Of a stretch of 64,000 nucleotides of DNA, positions 1 through 7,361 are shown piece by piece. Within the stretch, counting starts at the first letter, position 1. Each line of letters starts with the position of its first letter. The position numbers and the translations under genes are program-made. Where the stretch lies: contig JAHHTU010000006.1 of the NCBI GenBank assembly GCA_020024455.1, forward strand, positions 1 through 64,000, written 5' to 3'. The notes below the pieces were generated by a model, which made no database searches, had not been told where the DNA came from, and worked only from the letters and a program-made list of their open reading frames with translations. This DNA comes from Anaerotignum sp. GTDB taxonomy: Bacteria; Bacillota; Clostridia; Lachnospirales; Anaerotignaceae.

Positions 1-61
1 TTTGTCTTTTATACCGATATTGCTACCGGTTGAATTGACTATGGGTTGTAAGTTTATTTCT

Positions 62-86
62 GCTGTTTAGTTTTCAAGGAACAGTC
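62..86 (-). promoter_or_regulatory. boxA-like antitermination element of an rRNA operon leader
   Basis: Read on the minus strand, this stretch contains TGTTCCTTGAAAACTAAAC. It closely resembles the boxA element in the leaders and spacers of Firmicute rRNA operons, where the NusB/NusG antitermination complex assembles. It lies downstream of three strong leftward promoters. An rRNA gene, most likely 16S, is therefore expected just beyond base 1, although no mature rRNA sequence is inside the window. Function is inferred from similarity and position. Confidence 0.75.
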
Positions 87-119
87 TTACTGTTTTTCTT
101 TTTCGAAACCAGCTCGATT

Positions 120-148
120 ATTTTATCAAACCGTTTTCTTTTTGTCAA
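120..148 (-). promoter_or_regulatory. rRNA operon promoter, proximal
   Basis: Minus-strand TTGACA (143-148) and TAAAAT (120-125) are separated by exactly 17 bases. An AT-rich UP-like stretch containing AAGTAC precedes the -35. It is the promoter nearest the boxA leader, one of three in tandem at about 95-base intervals. Confidence 0.85.
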
Positions 149-213
149 GTACTTTTTTTAGTACTTTTCGACTTGTTTTCTCTTTTTTCATCTCTTTTGC
201 AGATGACTTTTTC

Positions 214-242
214 ATTTTACCAGAAGTCTTTTTTCTTGTCAA
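214..242 (-). promoter_or_regulatory. rRNA operon promoter, middle
   Basis: Minus-strand TTGACA (237-242) and TAAAAT (214-219) have a 17-base spacer. The AAGTAC sequence immediately before the -35 is the same as at the proximal promoter, suggesting the units arose by duplication. Confidence 0.85.
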
Positions 243-308
243 GTACTTTTCAAAATACTTTTTTTGTTTTTCTTCTGATTTTTTCTGCCGCTCGTTGAGC
301 GCTTGACT

Positions 309-337
309 ATATTATCAGTTTTTTTTTCATCTGTCAA
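309..337 (-). promoter_or_regulatory. rRNA operon promoter, distal
   Basis: Minus-strand TTGACA (332-337) and TAATAT (309-314) have a 17-base spacer. It sits 95 bases upstream of the middle promoter and about 75 bases beyond the ppdK terminator. Confidence 0.85.
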
Positions 338-412
338 CACCTTTTTTCATATTTTTTTCTTTTTTTCTTTTTTTCTGAAAAATACCCTCTTTTCTACCTA
401 AATATAGAAATC

Positions 413-448
413 AAAAAGGCGTGACAATTTTGTCACACCTTTTTTTAT
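413..448 (-). terminator. terminator of ppdK
   Basis: The stem AGGTGTGACAA/TTGTCACGCCT with a short loop is followed on the minus strand by TTTTTGATTTC. It begins 18 bases after the ppdK stop codon and separates ppdK from the rRNA promoters. The plus-strand side also carries a T-run, so it may work in both directions. Confidence 0.85.
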
Positions 449-465
449 CTTTATTATCAAAACAC

Positions 466-3096
466 TTATCCTCTTGGATATTGTAACTGTGCCTGTGCTG
501 CTGCCAATCTTGCAATCGGTACACGATATGGAGAGCAAGAAACATAACCCAAGCCAATCTGATGGCAGAACTCAATGGAATAAGGGTCGCCGCCATGTTC
601 CCCACAAATACCCAAATGAATATCGGGGCGTACTGGTTTTGCTTTTTCCACAGCCCATTTCATCAAAAGTCCGACACCATCTCTATCCAATCTTGCAGTC
701 GGGTCGCACTCATAGATGTTTTTGTCTATGTATTCAGCCAATATCTTCCCTGCATCATCACGAGACAAACCATATGCCATTTGTGTCAAGTCATTTGTGC
801 CAAATGAGAAGAACTCTGCTTCTGTTGCAATTTGGTCAGCCAACAAAGCTGCTCTTGGAATTTCAATCATAGTTCCCACCAAATACTGCAATTTTTTTCC
901 TTTTTCTTCCATCACTTGTTCTGCTGTTTCAGTCACAATCTGTTTGACATATTTCAATTCTTTGATTTCCCCAATCAAAGGCACCATAATTTCTGGTTCA
1001 ATATCAATGCCTTTTTCTTGTGAAACTTCCACAGCCGCTTCGATGATTGCTCTTGTTTGCATTTTTGCAATTTCAGGATAGCTAACTGCCAAACGACAAC
1101 CACGATGGCCCATCATCGGATTCAATTCATGCAATCCTGCTGCTTTTATCTTCAATTCTTCCACTGTTTTGCCTGTTTCTTTTGCCAATATTGCAAATTC
1201 TTCCTCTGTATTTGGCATAAATTCATGCAAAGGAGGGTCAAGCAAACGAATGGTCACAGGTCTTTCACCCATTTCTCTATAAATACCTTTGAAATCCTCT
1301 TTCTGGAACGGTTCAATGCCTGCCAAAGCCGCTTCTCTTTCTTCCACTGTTTCTGCAAGTATCATTTTTCTGAATTTCATAATTCTGTCATTTTCAAAGA
1401 ACATATGCTCTGTTCTGGTCAATCCGATACCTTCCGCACCAAATTCAATCGCTGTTTTTGCATCTTTGGGTGTATCAGCGTTTGTTCTGACTTTCATCAC
1501 ACGCACCTCATCGGCCCAACTCATAAATCTTGCAAAATCGCCACTGATTTCAGGTGCAACGGTTTTGATATCTGTGCCATAAATGTTCCCTGTGGAACCG
1601 TCCAAAGAGATATAATCTCCCTCTTTGAATGTCATACCACCCAATTCAAATGTTTTTGCTGCTTCGTTCATTTTAATTGCTTCGCAACCGGAGACACAAC
1701 ATCTGCCCATACCTCTGGCAACCACTGCCGCATGGGAAGTCATACCGCCACGCACCGTCAAAATACCTTGTGCGGCAACCATACCTTCAATGTCCTCGGG
1801 TGAAGTTTCCAAGCGTACCAAAACCACTCTTTCGCCGGCTTCTGCCTGTTCTTTTGCATCTTCTGCTGTAAAACAGATTTTGCCCGCAGCCGCACCGGGA
1901 GAAGCAGGCAAGCCTTTGCCAATGGCTGTGGCTTCTTTCAAAGCTGTCTGGTCAAATGCAGGGTGTAACAACTGGTCTAATTGTCTGGGGTCTACTTTCA
2001 ACAGAGCTTCTTCTTTTGTCAACAAACCTTCTTCTACCATATCCACAGCAATTTTCAGTGCTGCATTTGCGGTTCTTTTCCCGTTTCTTGTCTGCAAGAA
2101 ATACAATTTTCCGTTTTCAATGGTAAATTCCATATCCTGCATATCTTTGTAGTGGTTTTCCAATTTGTTTGCAATCGCAACAAACTCTTCATAAACTTCC
2201 GGCATATCTTCTGCCAGCTTTGCAATGGGTTTGGGTGTACGCACACCTGCTACGACATCTTCCCCCTGTGCATTGACCAAATATTCGCCAAGCATTGCTT
2301 TTTCGCCTGTTGCCGCATTTCTGGTAAATGCAACACCGGTACCGGAAGTATCGCCCATGTTACCAAATACCATCATCTGGACATTGACTGCTGTTCCCCA
2401 ATCATAAGGAATGTCGTTCATACGTCTGTACACAAAAGCTCTTGGGTTATCCCAACTGCGAAATACGGCTTTTGTTGCTTCCAAAAGCTGTTCTTTGGGG
2501 TCTTGCGGGAAATCCTTCCCTTGGTCGTCCAAATAAATCTGCTTAAAGATTGCAACCACTTTTTTCAAATCTTCTGCTGTCAAATCCGTGTCATCTTTTG
2601 CACCGACTTCTTCTTTGTAAGCATCTAATTTTCTTTCAAATTTTGATTTTGCAACACCAATGACCACATCTGCAAACATCATGATAAATCTTCTGTAAGA
2701 ATCATATGCAAATCTGGGATTGCCTGTTTTCGTTGCCAGTCCCTCTACCGAAATATCATTCAAACCCAAATTCAATACCGTATCCATCATACCCGGCATA
2801 GAAATTCTGCCACCGGAACGTACGGAAACCAAAAGAGGATTTTCGGGGTCACCCAGTTTTTTCCCCGCACACTGTTCCAGTTTGTCCAAAGCAACCTCCA
2901 TCTGAGAAACAATATCGTCTGTCAGCTGTTTGCCACCTTCGTTGTAGACTGTACAAGCTTCTGTCGTAATGATAAACCCTTGGGGAATCGGTAAGTTCAA
3001 AAGTGTCATTTCTGCAAGGTTTGCACCTTTCCCACCTAATAGATTACGCATAGAAGCGTTCCCTTCATTGAACATATAAACATACTTCTTGCTCAT
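466..3096 (-). CDS. ppdK: pyruvate, phosphate dikinase
   Basis: Interconverts pyruvate, ATP and phosphate with PEP, AMP and pyrophosphate in the cytoplasm. In anaerobic Clostridia it often works as a PPi-linked pyruvate kinase or in gluconeogenesis. The 876 residues match the usual length. The N-terminal nucleotide-binding domain opens with GGKGANLAEM (21-30). The swivelling phosphohistidine domain has GGMTSHAAVVARGMG with the catalytic His at 455. The C-terminal PEP/pyruvate barrel carries GTMIEIPRAALL, SFGTNDLTQ and GICGEHGGDP. The ATG follows an AGGAGG site. It is a single-gene unit with its own terminator, transcribed toward the rRNA operon. A minus-strand TATAAT (3279-3284) lies about 190 bases upstream in an AT-rich leader, but no good -35 is visible. 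Confidence 0.97.
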   Translation of the reverse strand: MSKKYVYMFNEGNASMRNLLGGKGANLAEMTLLNLPIPQGFIITTEACTVYNEGGKQLTDDIVSQMEVALDKLEQCAGKKLGDPENPLLVSVRSGGRISMPGMMDTVLNLGLNDISVEGLATKTGNPRFAYDSYRRFIMMFADVVIGVAKSKFERKLDAYKEEVGAKDDTDLTAEDLKKVVAIFKQIYLDDQGKDFPQDPKEQLLEATKAVFRSWDNPRAFVYRRMNDIPYDWGTAVNVQMMVFGNMGDTSGTGVAFTRNAATGEKAMLGEYLVNAQGEDVVAGVRTPKPIAKLAEDMPEVYEEFVAIANKLENHYKDMQDMEFTIENGKLYFLQTRNGKRTANAALKIAVDMVEEGLLTKEEALLKVDPRQLDQLLHPAFDQTALKEATAIGKGLPASPGAAAGKICFTAEDAKEQAEAGERVVLVRLETSPEDIEGMVAAQGILTVRGGMTSHAAVVARGMGRCCVSGCEAIKMNEAAKTFELGGMTFKEGDYISLDGSTGNIYGTDIKTVAPEISGDFARFMSWADEVRVMKVRTNADTPKDAKTAIEFGAEGIGLTRTEHMFFENDRIMKFRKMILAETVEEREAALAGIEPFQKEDFKGIYREMGERPVTIRLLDPPLHEFMPNTEEEFAILAKETGKTVEELKIKAAGLHELNPMMGHRGCRLAVSYPEIAKMQTRAIIEAAVEVSQEKGIDIEPEIMVPLIGEIKELKYVKQIVTETAEQVMEEKGKKLQYLVGTMIEIPRAALLADQIATEAEFFSFGTNDLTQMAYGLSRDDAGKILAEYIDKNIYECDPTARLDRDGVGLLMKWAVEKAKPVRPDIHLGICGEHGGDPYSIEFCHQIGLGYVSCSPYRVPIARLAAAQAQLQYPRG

Positions 3097-3278
3097 ACTT
3101 CTTTACCTCCTGTTGTTTGATTCGATATTTTCGGAATTACCGCAAATACTGCACAATACTATTTTTTGATTTTCTCCCCTAAAAAAAAATCAAAATACCT
3201 TTTCTTCTTGTAAAGCGTACTACCTCTGTTGTGTGTTGCTATGTTTTTTCGCATATTGGGGGATACTCCCATATTTAG

Positions 3279-3302
3279 ATTATACGAAAAATCATCATAA
3301 AT
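3279..3302 (-). promoter_or_regulatory. possible ppdK promoter
   Basis: A perfect minus-strand TATAAT (3279-3284) lies in the 335-base gap between lepB and ppdK. The -35 is weak (TATTGA at 17 bases). The transcript would have a leader of about 175 bases including a small GGGAG/CTCCC-type inverted repeat near 3258-3272. The rest of the gap is AT-rich with no further genes seen. Confidence 0.35.
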
Positions 3303-3384
3303 CAATACAAAAATTCGTATTTTTTTATATTCTTCTTATAAAATTTCATAATTTATATTACAAAATAGATGATAAAGCATCAAA

Positions 3385-3430
3385 AAAAGGAGAATTCTTT
3401 GACTTTTCCAAAAAATTCTCCTTTGGTTTT
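3385..3430. terminator. terminator after lepB
   Basis: Inverted repeat AAAGGAGAATT...AATTCTCCTTT with T-runs on both strands. It starts at the lepB stop and would end lepB transcription before ppdK. Confidence 0.85.
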
Positions 3431-3431
3431 T

Positions 3432-3956
3432 TTATTTAATCAATTTCAATCCTTTGTAATATCGCAATACCACTTTCCCCAGTATCGCATCTTCTGCCAC
3501 AAATTTATTCTCCCAGTACCTTGCGTCCAATGAGCGATTGCGGTTATCTCCCATCATAAAATAATATCCTTCCGGCACTTCATATGGGCCAAAATCGCCC
3601 TCTGTCACTTCTTTGATGTATGGTTCTTGCTGTAGCGCACCATTGACATACACATCGCCGTCTTTGACTTCCACCGTATCGCCACCCACACCTATCACAC
3701 GTTTGACATACAATGTTTTTTGTTCTGGGTCATCTGGATATCGAAATACTGCCACATCGCCCCGTTCCGGACTTGCAAACCAATAGCTAGTACGCAGTGC
3801 CAATATTCTGTCTTTTGTCATAATGGTATTTTCCATAGAACCTGTCGGAACCACTGCATTGACAATCAACACGTGTGTCACAAAAAACGCCAACCCCATA
3901 GCCAGTACAATGGTCTTTACCCAACTGATAATTTCTTTTGTCACTTTTTCCCGCAA
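3432..3956 (-). CDS. lepB: signal peptidase I
   Basis: Membrane serine protease that removes Sec signal peptides outside the cytoplasmic membrane. One N-terminal membrane segment (SWVKTIVLAMGLAFFV) precedes the catalytic domain. The family boxes are clear: VPTGSMENTI with nucleophile Ser, YVKRVIG with the general-base Lys, and GDNRN followed by SLDARYW. No ATG start exists. The frame can begin at TTG 4001 (189 residues), but that codon lies inside a hairpin and lacks a good ribosome site. TTG at 3956 sits 10 bases after AGGAG and gives 174 residues, so it is preferred. The gene follows the smsCB pair on the same strand and may be read from its promoter. Confidence 0.93.
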   Translation of the reverse strand: MREKVTKEIISWVKTIVLAMGLAFFVTHVLIVNAVVPTGSMENTIMTKDRILALRTSYWFASPERGDVAVFRYPDDPEQKTLYVKRVIGVGGDTVEVKDGDVYVNGALQQEPYIKEVTEGDFGPYEVPEGYYFMMGDNRNRSLDARYWENKFVAEDAILGKVVLRYYKGLKLIK

Positions 3957-3990
3957 TTTCTTCCAACTCCTCAAACAGTATGTTTTTAGA

Positions 3991-4014
3991 AAGCCATGCA
4001 AATAGATGCATGGC
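3991..4014 (-). terminator. hairpin between smsB and lepB
   Basis: AGCCATGCA/TGCATGGCT stem with a six-base loop, followed on the minus strand by only a short T-stretch (TTTCT). It could be a weak terminator after smsB or an RNA-processing hairpin that sets relative lepB expression. Confidence 0.5.
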
Positions 4015-4029
4015 TCTTTTCTGATAATA

Positions 4030-4953
4030 TTATTTCAAAAATCCGTTTATGATTTGTGCTTCTGCTTCTTGTTCCGTCAAGCCCAATGTCATCAACTTCA
4101 TCAACTGGTCACCTGCAATTTTGCCAATCGCCGCTTCATGAATGAGTGTTGCATCTACATCATTTGCCACAATTTCAGGTTCTGCCGCAACAATCCCATC
4201 GTCCATGATAATGGCATCACATTCGGAATGCCCATAACAGTCCGCATTGCCCACAATTTTAGAACGGAACAACTGTCTGGAATGGTCTTTTGCCACAGAA
4301 CGGGAAATCAATTTTGCAGAACTGCCTGTCCCCTCCAATTCCACATCGAAAGAAGTTTCTGCATATTGGTCACCATGTGTCATAATTTTTTCACGAATGA
4401 CAACGGTTGCACCTGCTGCCAATTTTGCACTGGACACACGATTTGTGGAATCCACACCTTTTAATTGTAATGTATCCATTTCCAAATAGCTGTTTTCTTC
4501 CCCTACGATATGGGTTTGCGGATTGATGATACGTTTGCCGTTGCCATCGCCTTCACCAATATGTTTTTCCAAATATTTGACTTTTGCATTTTTACCTACA
4601 AAGAAACGGTGAATCCCTTCATGCAAAGATTCTTCATTCCCACAGTTATGAATACCACAGCCGGCAACGATGGTCACTTCTGCATTTTCGCCAATGTGAA
4701 AATCATTGTATACCAAATCATGCACACCTGCCTCTGTAATCAATGCAGGAATATGCACGTTTTCATTTTTTGTATTTGCTTTGATATAGATATCAATACC
4801 GGAACCATTCTCTTTCGGTACAATCTGTATATTCTCTGTGGAGTTTCTACCTTCGCTTTTTCCGTTGCTGCGAATGTTAAACGCACCTGTGACAGGAATT
4901 TCTGTCATATCTGCCACTTCTGCCAGCAAATTTTTGATAACATCATTTAACAT
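4030..4953 (-). CDS. short SufB-like Fe-S scaffold protein (SmsB type)
   Basis: Beta-helical scaffold of the SUF Fe-S cluster assembly machinery, expected to work with the SufC-like ATPase next door. At 307 residues it is much shorter than E. coli SufB (about 495). Conserved stretches include GCGIHNCGNEESLHEG (a candidate ligand-bearing segment) and the C-terminal FRSKIVGNADCYGHSECDAI followed by an acidic and alanine-rich region. The ATG shares one base with the smsC stop codon (TAATG) and is served by AGGAGGGG, so translation is coupled. SufD, SufS and SufU are not adjacent. This matches the minimal two-gene SUF arrangement of anaerobic prokaryotes. Identity as a SufB/SufD family protein is firm; the exact subfamily name is inference. 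Confidence 0.88.
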   Translation of the reverse strand: MLNDVIKNLLAEVADMTEIPVTGAFNIRSNGKSEGRNSTENIQIVPKENGSGIDIYIKANTKNENVHIPALITEAGVHDLVYNDFHIGENAEVTIVAGCGIHNCGNEESLHEGIHRFFVGKNAKVKYLEKHIGEGDGNGKRIINPQTHIVGEENSYLEMDTLQLKGVDSTNRVSSAKLAAGATVVIREKIMTHGDQYAETSFDVELEGTGSSAKLISRSVAKDHSRQLFRSKIVGNADCYGHSECDAIIMDDGIVAAEPEIVANDVDATLIHEAAIGKIAGDQLMKLMTLGLTEQEAEAQIINGFLK

Positions 4954-5672
4954 TATGCATTCCCCTCCTGAAAATATCTGCAACCAACTTCCACATCAAA
5001 CAATTCCGGCAACACTTCTTCTTTTGTACCTATTTGTGCAATTTCTCCGCCACTGATAACCACCACTTGGTCAGCAATATTCAAAATACGTTCTTGGTGA
5101 GAAATAATCAATATAGATGCCTGTATTTCATCATGCATTTTTTCAAACACATCAATCAAGTTTTTGAAACTCCATAAATCAATACCGGCTTCCGGTTCAT
5201 CAAACAATGTCAATTTTGTTTTTCTTGCCATCACTGTTGCAATTTCAATTCTTTTCAACTCCCCGCCGGAAAGGCTTCCATTGACTTCTCTGTCAATATA
5301 ATCTTTTGCACAAAGGCCAACTTCTGACAAATAGTCACACGCTGCTGCTGTGGACAAATCTTTGTTGCCGCTTGCCAGTGTAATCAAATCTTTTACGGTT
5401 ACGCCTTTGAAACGTACCGGTTGTTGAAATGCAAAGCTCACCCCGGCTTTCGCACGTTCTGTAATACCCCAATTTGTAATATCCTGCCCGTCCAACAGTA
5501 TTTGCCCACTGTCAGGTGCAATAATTCCCGCAATCACTTTTGCCAATGTAGATTTTCCGCCGCCGTTAGGGCCTGTAATCACCACAAATTTTGCATCATC
5601 AATCACCAGATTGATATTGTTCAAAATCTGTTTTCCATCTGCGGAAAAAGAAATGTTCTTTAATTCCAGCAT
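4953..5672 (-). CDS. sufC: Fe-S cluster assembly ATPase SufC (SmsC type)
   Basis: ABC-family ATPase, 239 residues, that powers Fe-S cluster assembly on the SufB-type scaffold in the cytoplasm. Walker A GPNGGGKST (34-42), the signature LSGGELKRIEIA and Walker B LTLFDEPEAGID are intact. No membrane segment is present, as expected for SufC rather than a transporter ATPase. An AGGAGG-like site precedes the ATG. A strong promoter (TTGACA-N18-TATAAT) starts the transcript about 70 bases upstream. The order sufC-sufB, with one-base overlap and no sufD, fits the SmsCB minimal system. Confidence 0.95.
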   Translation of the reverse strand: MLELKNISFSADGKQILNNINLVIDDAKFVVITGPNGGGKSTLAKVIAGIIAPDSGQILLDGQDITNWGITERAKAGVSFAFQQPVRFKGVTVKDLITLASGNKDLSTAAACDYLSEVGLCAKDYIDREVNGSLSGGELKRIEIATVMARKTKLTLFDEPEAGIDLWSFKNLIDVFEKMHDEIQASILIISHQERILNIADQVVVISGGEIAQIGTKEEVLPELFDVEVGCRYFQEGNA

Positions 5673-5744
5673 ATTCTTATCCTCCTATATTTATCAAACA
5701 GTTCAGCTTTTTTTGCCAAACATCATATCTGAAAACTAACATGA

Positions 5745-5774
5745 ATTATACCAATTTCTGTATTCCCATGTCAA
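5745..5774 (-). promoter_or_regulatory. promoter of the sufC/smsB operon
   Basis: Minus-strand TTGACA (5769-5774) and TATAAT (5745-5750) with an 18-base spacer in the divergent gap upstream of sufC. Confidence 0.8.
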
Positions 5775-5877
5775 CGATTTTCCCCCAAAACCTCCTCTTT
5801 TTCGCACGTTTGCTCTTTCTTTTTGTTTTGCTTTGGGCTAAAATAAATATCATATTACTTATAAAGGAGGTTTTTTT

Positions 5878-6447
5878 ATGCTTGGTTTTCATTCTGACGG
5901 CATCTGTCTGTATGGTGCTTCTGACACCCTCAAAGCACAACTCAAAAAACAAAAACTCCCACTAATCGGAGCAGTCACAGGCAACACTTTGGTATTTTCT
6001 GTGGATAATGCGGAAATTATACAAAAACGCCCTTATCATATTTCATTTTCCGCTGTGACAACACCTTGGTTTGTATGTTCTTTGACGCAACCCATGTCAC
6101 ACCCTTTGCAAATTTCTTTTGCATCGGAAACAGATTTGGCAACCTTTATCAAAGCCATGTATTATGCATCACAAGAGTTTTTGCATCTGGATATTGAACT
6201 TTCGTTCTTAAAGCAAACGCTTTCCCAATGTGGCACATTACACGCTTATACAGAAAATACATTTTCACAAATTCCAAAAGACAGCAAAGTCATTGTATTC
6301 TATTTTGGAAATGGTGGTTTTTTGGCAACCGACCAACTTTGCCAAACATTGACCAAAACCCATCAGTTGGATATGGGTAACATCACATTGGCAGGCTCTT
6401 TTGCTTCCAAAAAAAATCTTTTGGTTGCATTTGCCTCTGCCACATAA
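5878..6447 (+). CDS. hypothetical protein of unknown function
   Basis: A 189-residue soluble protein that I do not recognise. There is no signal peptide or membrane segment. The C-terminal half alternates hydrophobic strands (KVIVFYFGNGGFL, NITLAGSF), suggesting an alpha/beta fold. Start choice is good: AAAGGAGG precedes the ATG, and a TAAAAT -10 lies at 5839-5844, though without a clear -35. It is transcribed divergently from sufC and precedes the THF riboswitch/folT unit, which has its own promoter. The neighbours do not reveal its role. Confidence 0.7.
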   Translation: MLGFHSDGICLYGASDTLKAQLKKQKLPLIGAVTGNTLVFSVDNAEIIQKRPYHISFSAVTTPWFVCSLTQPMSHPLQISFASETDLATFIKAMYYASQEFLHLDIELSFLKQTLSQCGTLHAYTENTFSQIPKDSKVIVFYFGNGGFLATDQLCQTLTKTHQLDMGNITLAGSFASKKNLLVAFASAT

Positions 6448-6454
6448 CCCCCTC

Positions 6455-6482
6455 TTTACAAAACTGTATTTTGTGTTACAAT
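6455..6482 (+). promoter_or_regulatory. promoter of the folT riboswitch transcript
   Basis: TTTACA (6455-6460) and TACAAT (6477-6482) with a 16-base spacer, just after the preceding stop codon and upstream of the THF riboswitch. A GC-rich hairpin CGCAGGC...GCCTGCG at about 6488-6510 lies between promoter and aptamer. Confidence 0.6.
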
Positions 6483-6515
6483 AAAGTCGCAGGCAGTTTT
6501 TTGCCTGCGGCAAAT

Positions 6516-6614
6516 ACAGAGTAGGGCTTTGTGCGTCAAGTGTCTTGTGAACGGGGAGTTGTCACAAGAACGAAAAGATACACATCTTGCGATACAAAAC
6601 CCGCATCCCGCTGT
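6516..6614 (+). ncRNA. THF (tetrahydrofolate) riboswitch
   Basis: The sequence carries the conserved class-I tetrahydrofolate aptamer pattern: GAGTAG near the 5' end, GCGTCAAGTG, the internal hairpin TTGTGAACGGGGAG...GTCACAAGAACGAAA, and the 3' block AACCCGCATCCCGCTGT. ACAG at 6516-6519 pairs with CTGT at 6611-6614 to close P1. It lies about 120 bases upstream of folT, the classic partner of this riboswitch. Two downstream hairpins (CCTGTTT...AAACAGG and ATTGTTT...AAACAAT followed by Ts) could be the expression platform. Folate sufficiency would be expected to lower folT expression. Confidence 0.9.
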
Positions 6615-6732
6615 CAAATAATAAAGAGATGAGCGTTCTTTGTTATCACAGCAAACCCTGTTTGCAAAACAGGTGTATTTGCATTGTTTTTTGTCAAACA
6701 ATTTTTCGATACGCAAAGGAGGTTCTTTTTTT

Positions 6733-7245
6733 ATGACAATTCCCAAAAAAATAAAAACAAACGAACTGGTTTTCATGGCAGCATTGATTGCCATCAATGT
6801 CATATTGTCCCGTTTTCTTTCCATTTCCGCATGGAATTTCAAAATCGGGTTTGCTTTTGTGCCGGTGGTCATTGCTGCATTGTATTTAGGCACATGGCAG
6901 GCAGGCGTTGTCGGTGGTCTGGGTGACTTGATTGGGGCAGTATTTTTCCCGATTGGCAGATATTTTCCGGGTTTTACATTTGTTGCCATTCTGACAGGGA
7001 TTGCCTATGGTCTGTTTTTACATAAAAAGCAAACATTTGCCCGTATCTTCTGTGTGGTATTTCTCACAGAATTGATTGGCAGCGTCATTATGAATTCTTT
7101 TTGGATTTCTTTACTGTATGGCTCCCCATACATTGCTGTTGTATTGCCCCGTTTGATACAAGCAGGTGTTATGTTGGTTGTCGAATGTGTTGTCATTCGC
7201 CTGCTCATCAATTATGTACCTGCGTTACAACAAAAAACTTCTTAA
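6733..7245 (+). CDS. folT: folate ECF transporter substrate-binding (S) component
   Basis: Integral membrane protein of 170 residues that captures folates and docks with the shared ECF energising module (EcfA/EcfA'/EcfT, not in this window). About five to six hydrophobic helices are visible. Family-typical segments include NVILSRFLSI, KIGFAFVPVVIAALYLG and GGLGDLIGAVFFPIG. The chosen ATG follows AAAGGAGG; the frame is open upstream into the riboswitch leader but without another good start. The THF riboswitch directly upstream independently supports a folate substrate. A strong terminator follows. Confidence 0.93.
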   Translation: MTIPKKIKTNELVFMAALIAINVILSRFLSISAWNFKIGFAFVPVVIAALYLGTWQAGVVGGLGDLIGAVFFPIGRYFPGFTFVAILTGIAYGLFLHKKQTFARIFCVVFLTELIGSVIMNSFWISLLYGSPYIAVVLPRLIQAGVMLVVECVVIRLLINYVPALQQKTS

Positions 7246-7248
7246 AGT

Positions 7249-7284
7249 CAAAAACCATACCTACGCTCAGGGTATGGTTTTTTC
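7249..7284 (+). terminator. terminator of folT
   Basis: AAAACCATACC/GGTATGGTTTTTT stem with a short loop and a plus-strand T-run, directly after the folT stop. Confidence 0.88.
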
Positions 7285-7361
7285 TATGTTATAAAAATTG
7301 TCTATACAAATTTCCATTTTTCGGATACACTAGAAGAAATAAACAGAAAGGAGCGTGTTTT

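Noticed and set aside
1057..1803. Long plus-strand open frame opposite ppdK (248 codons), and similar frames opposite most minus-strand genes
   Set aside because: Rich in Cys, His and Phe, as expected for antisense shadows of biased codons; no ribosome site and the opposite strand encodes a clear protein.
4030..5672. ABC transporter operon
   Set aside because: The ATPase has no membrane partner; its neighbour is a SufB-type beta-helix protein, so SUF assembly fits better.
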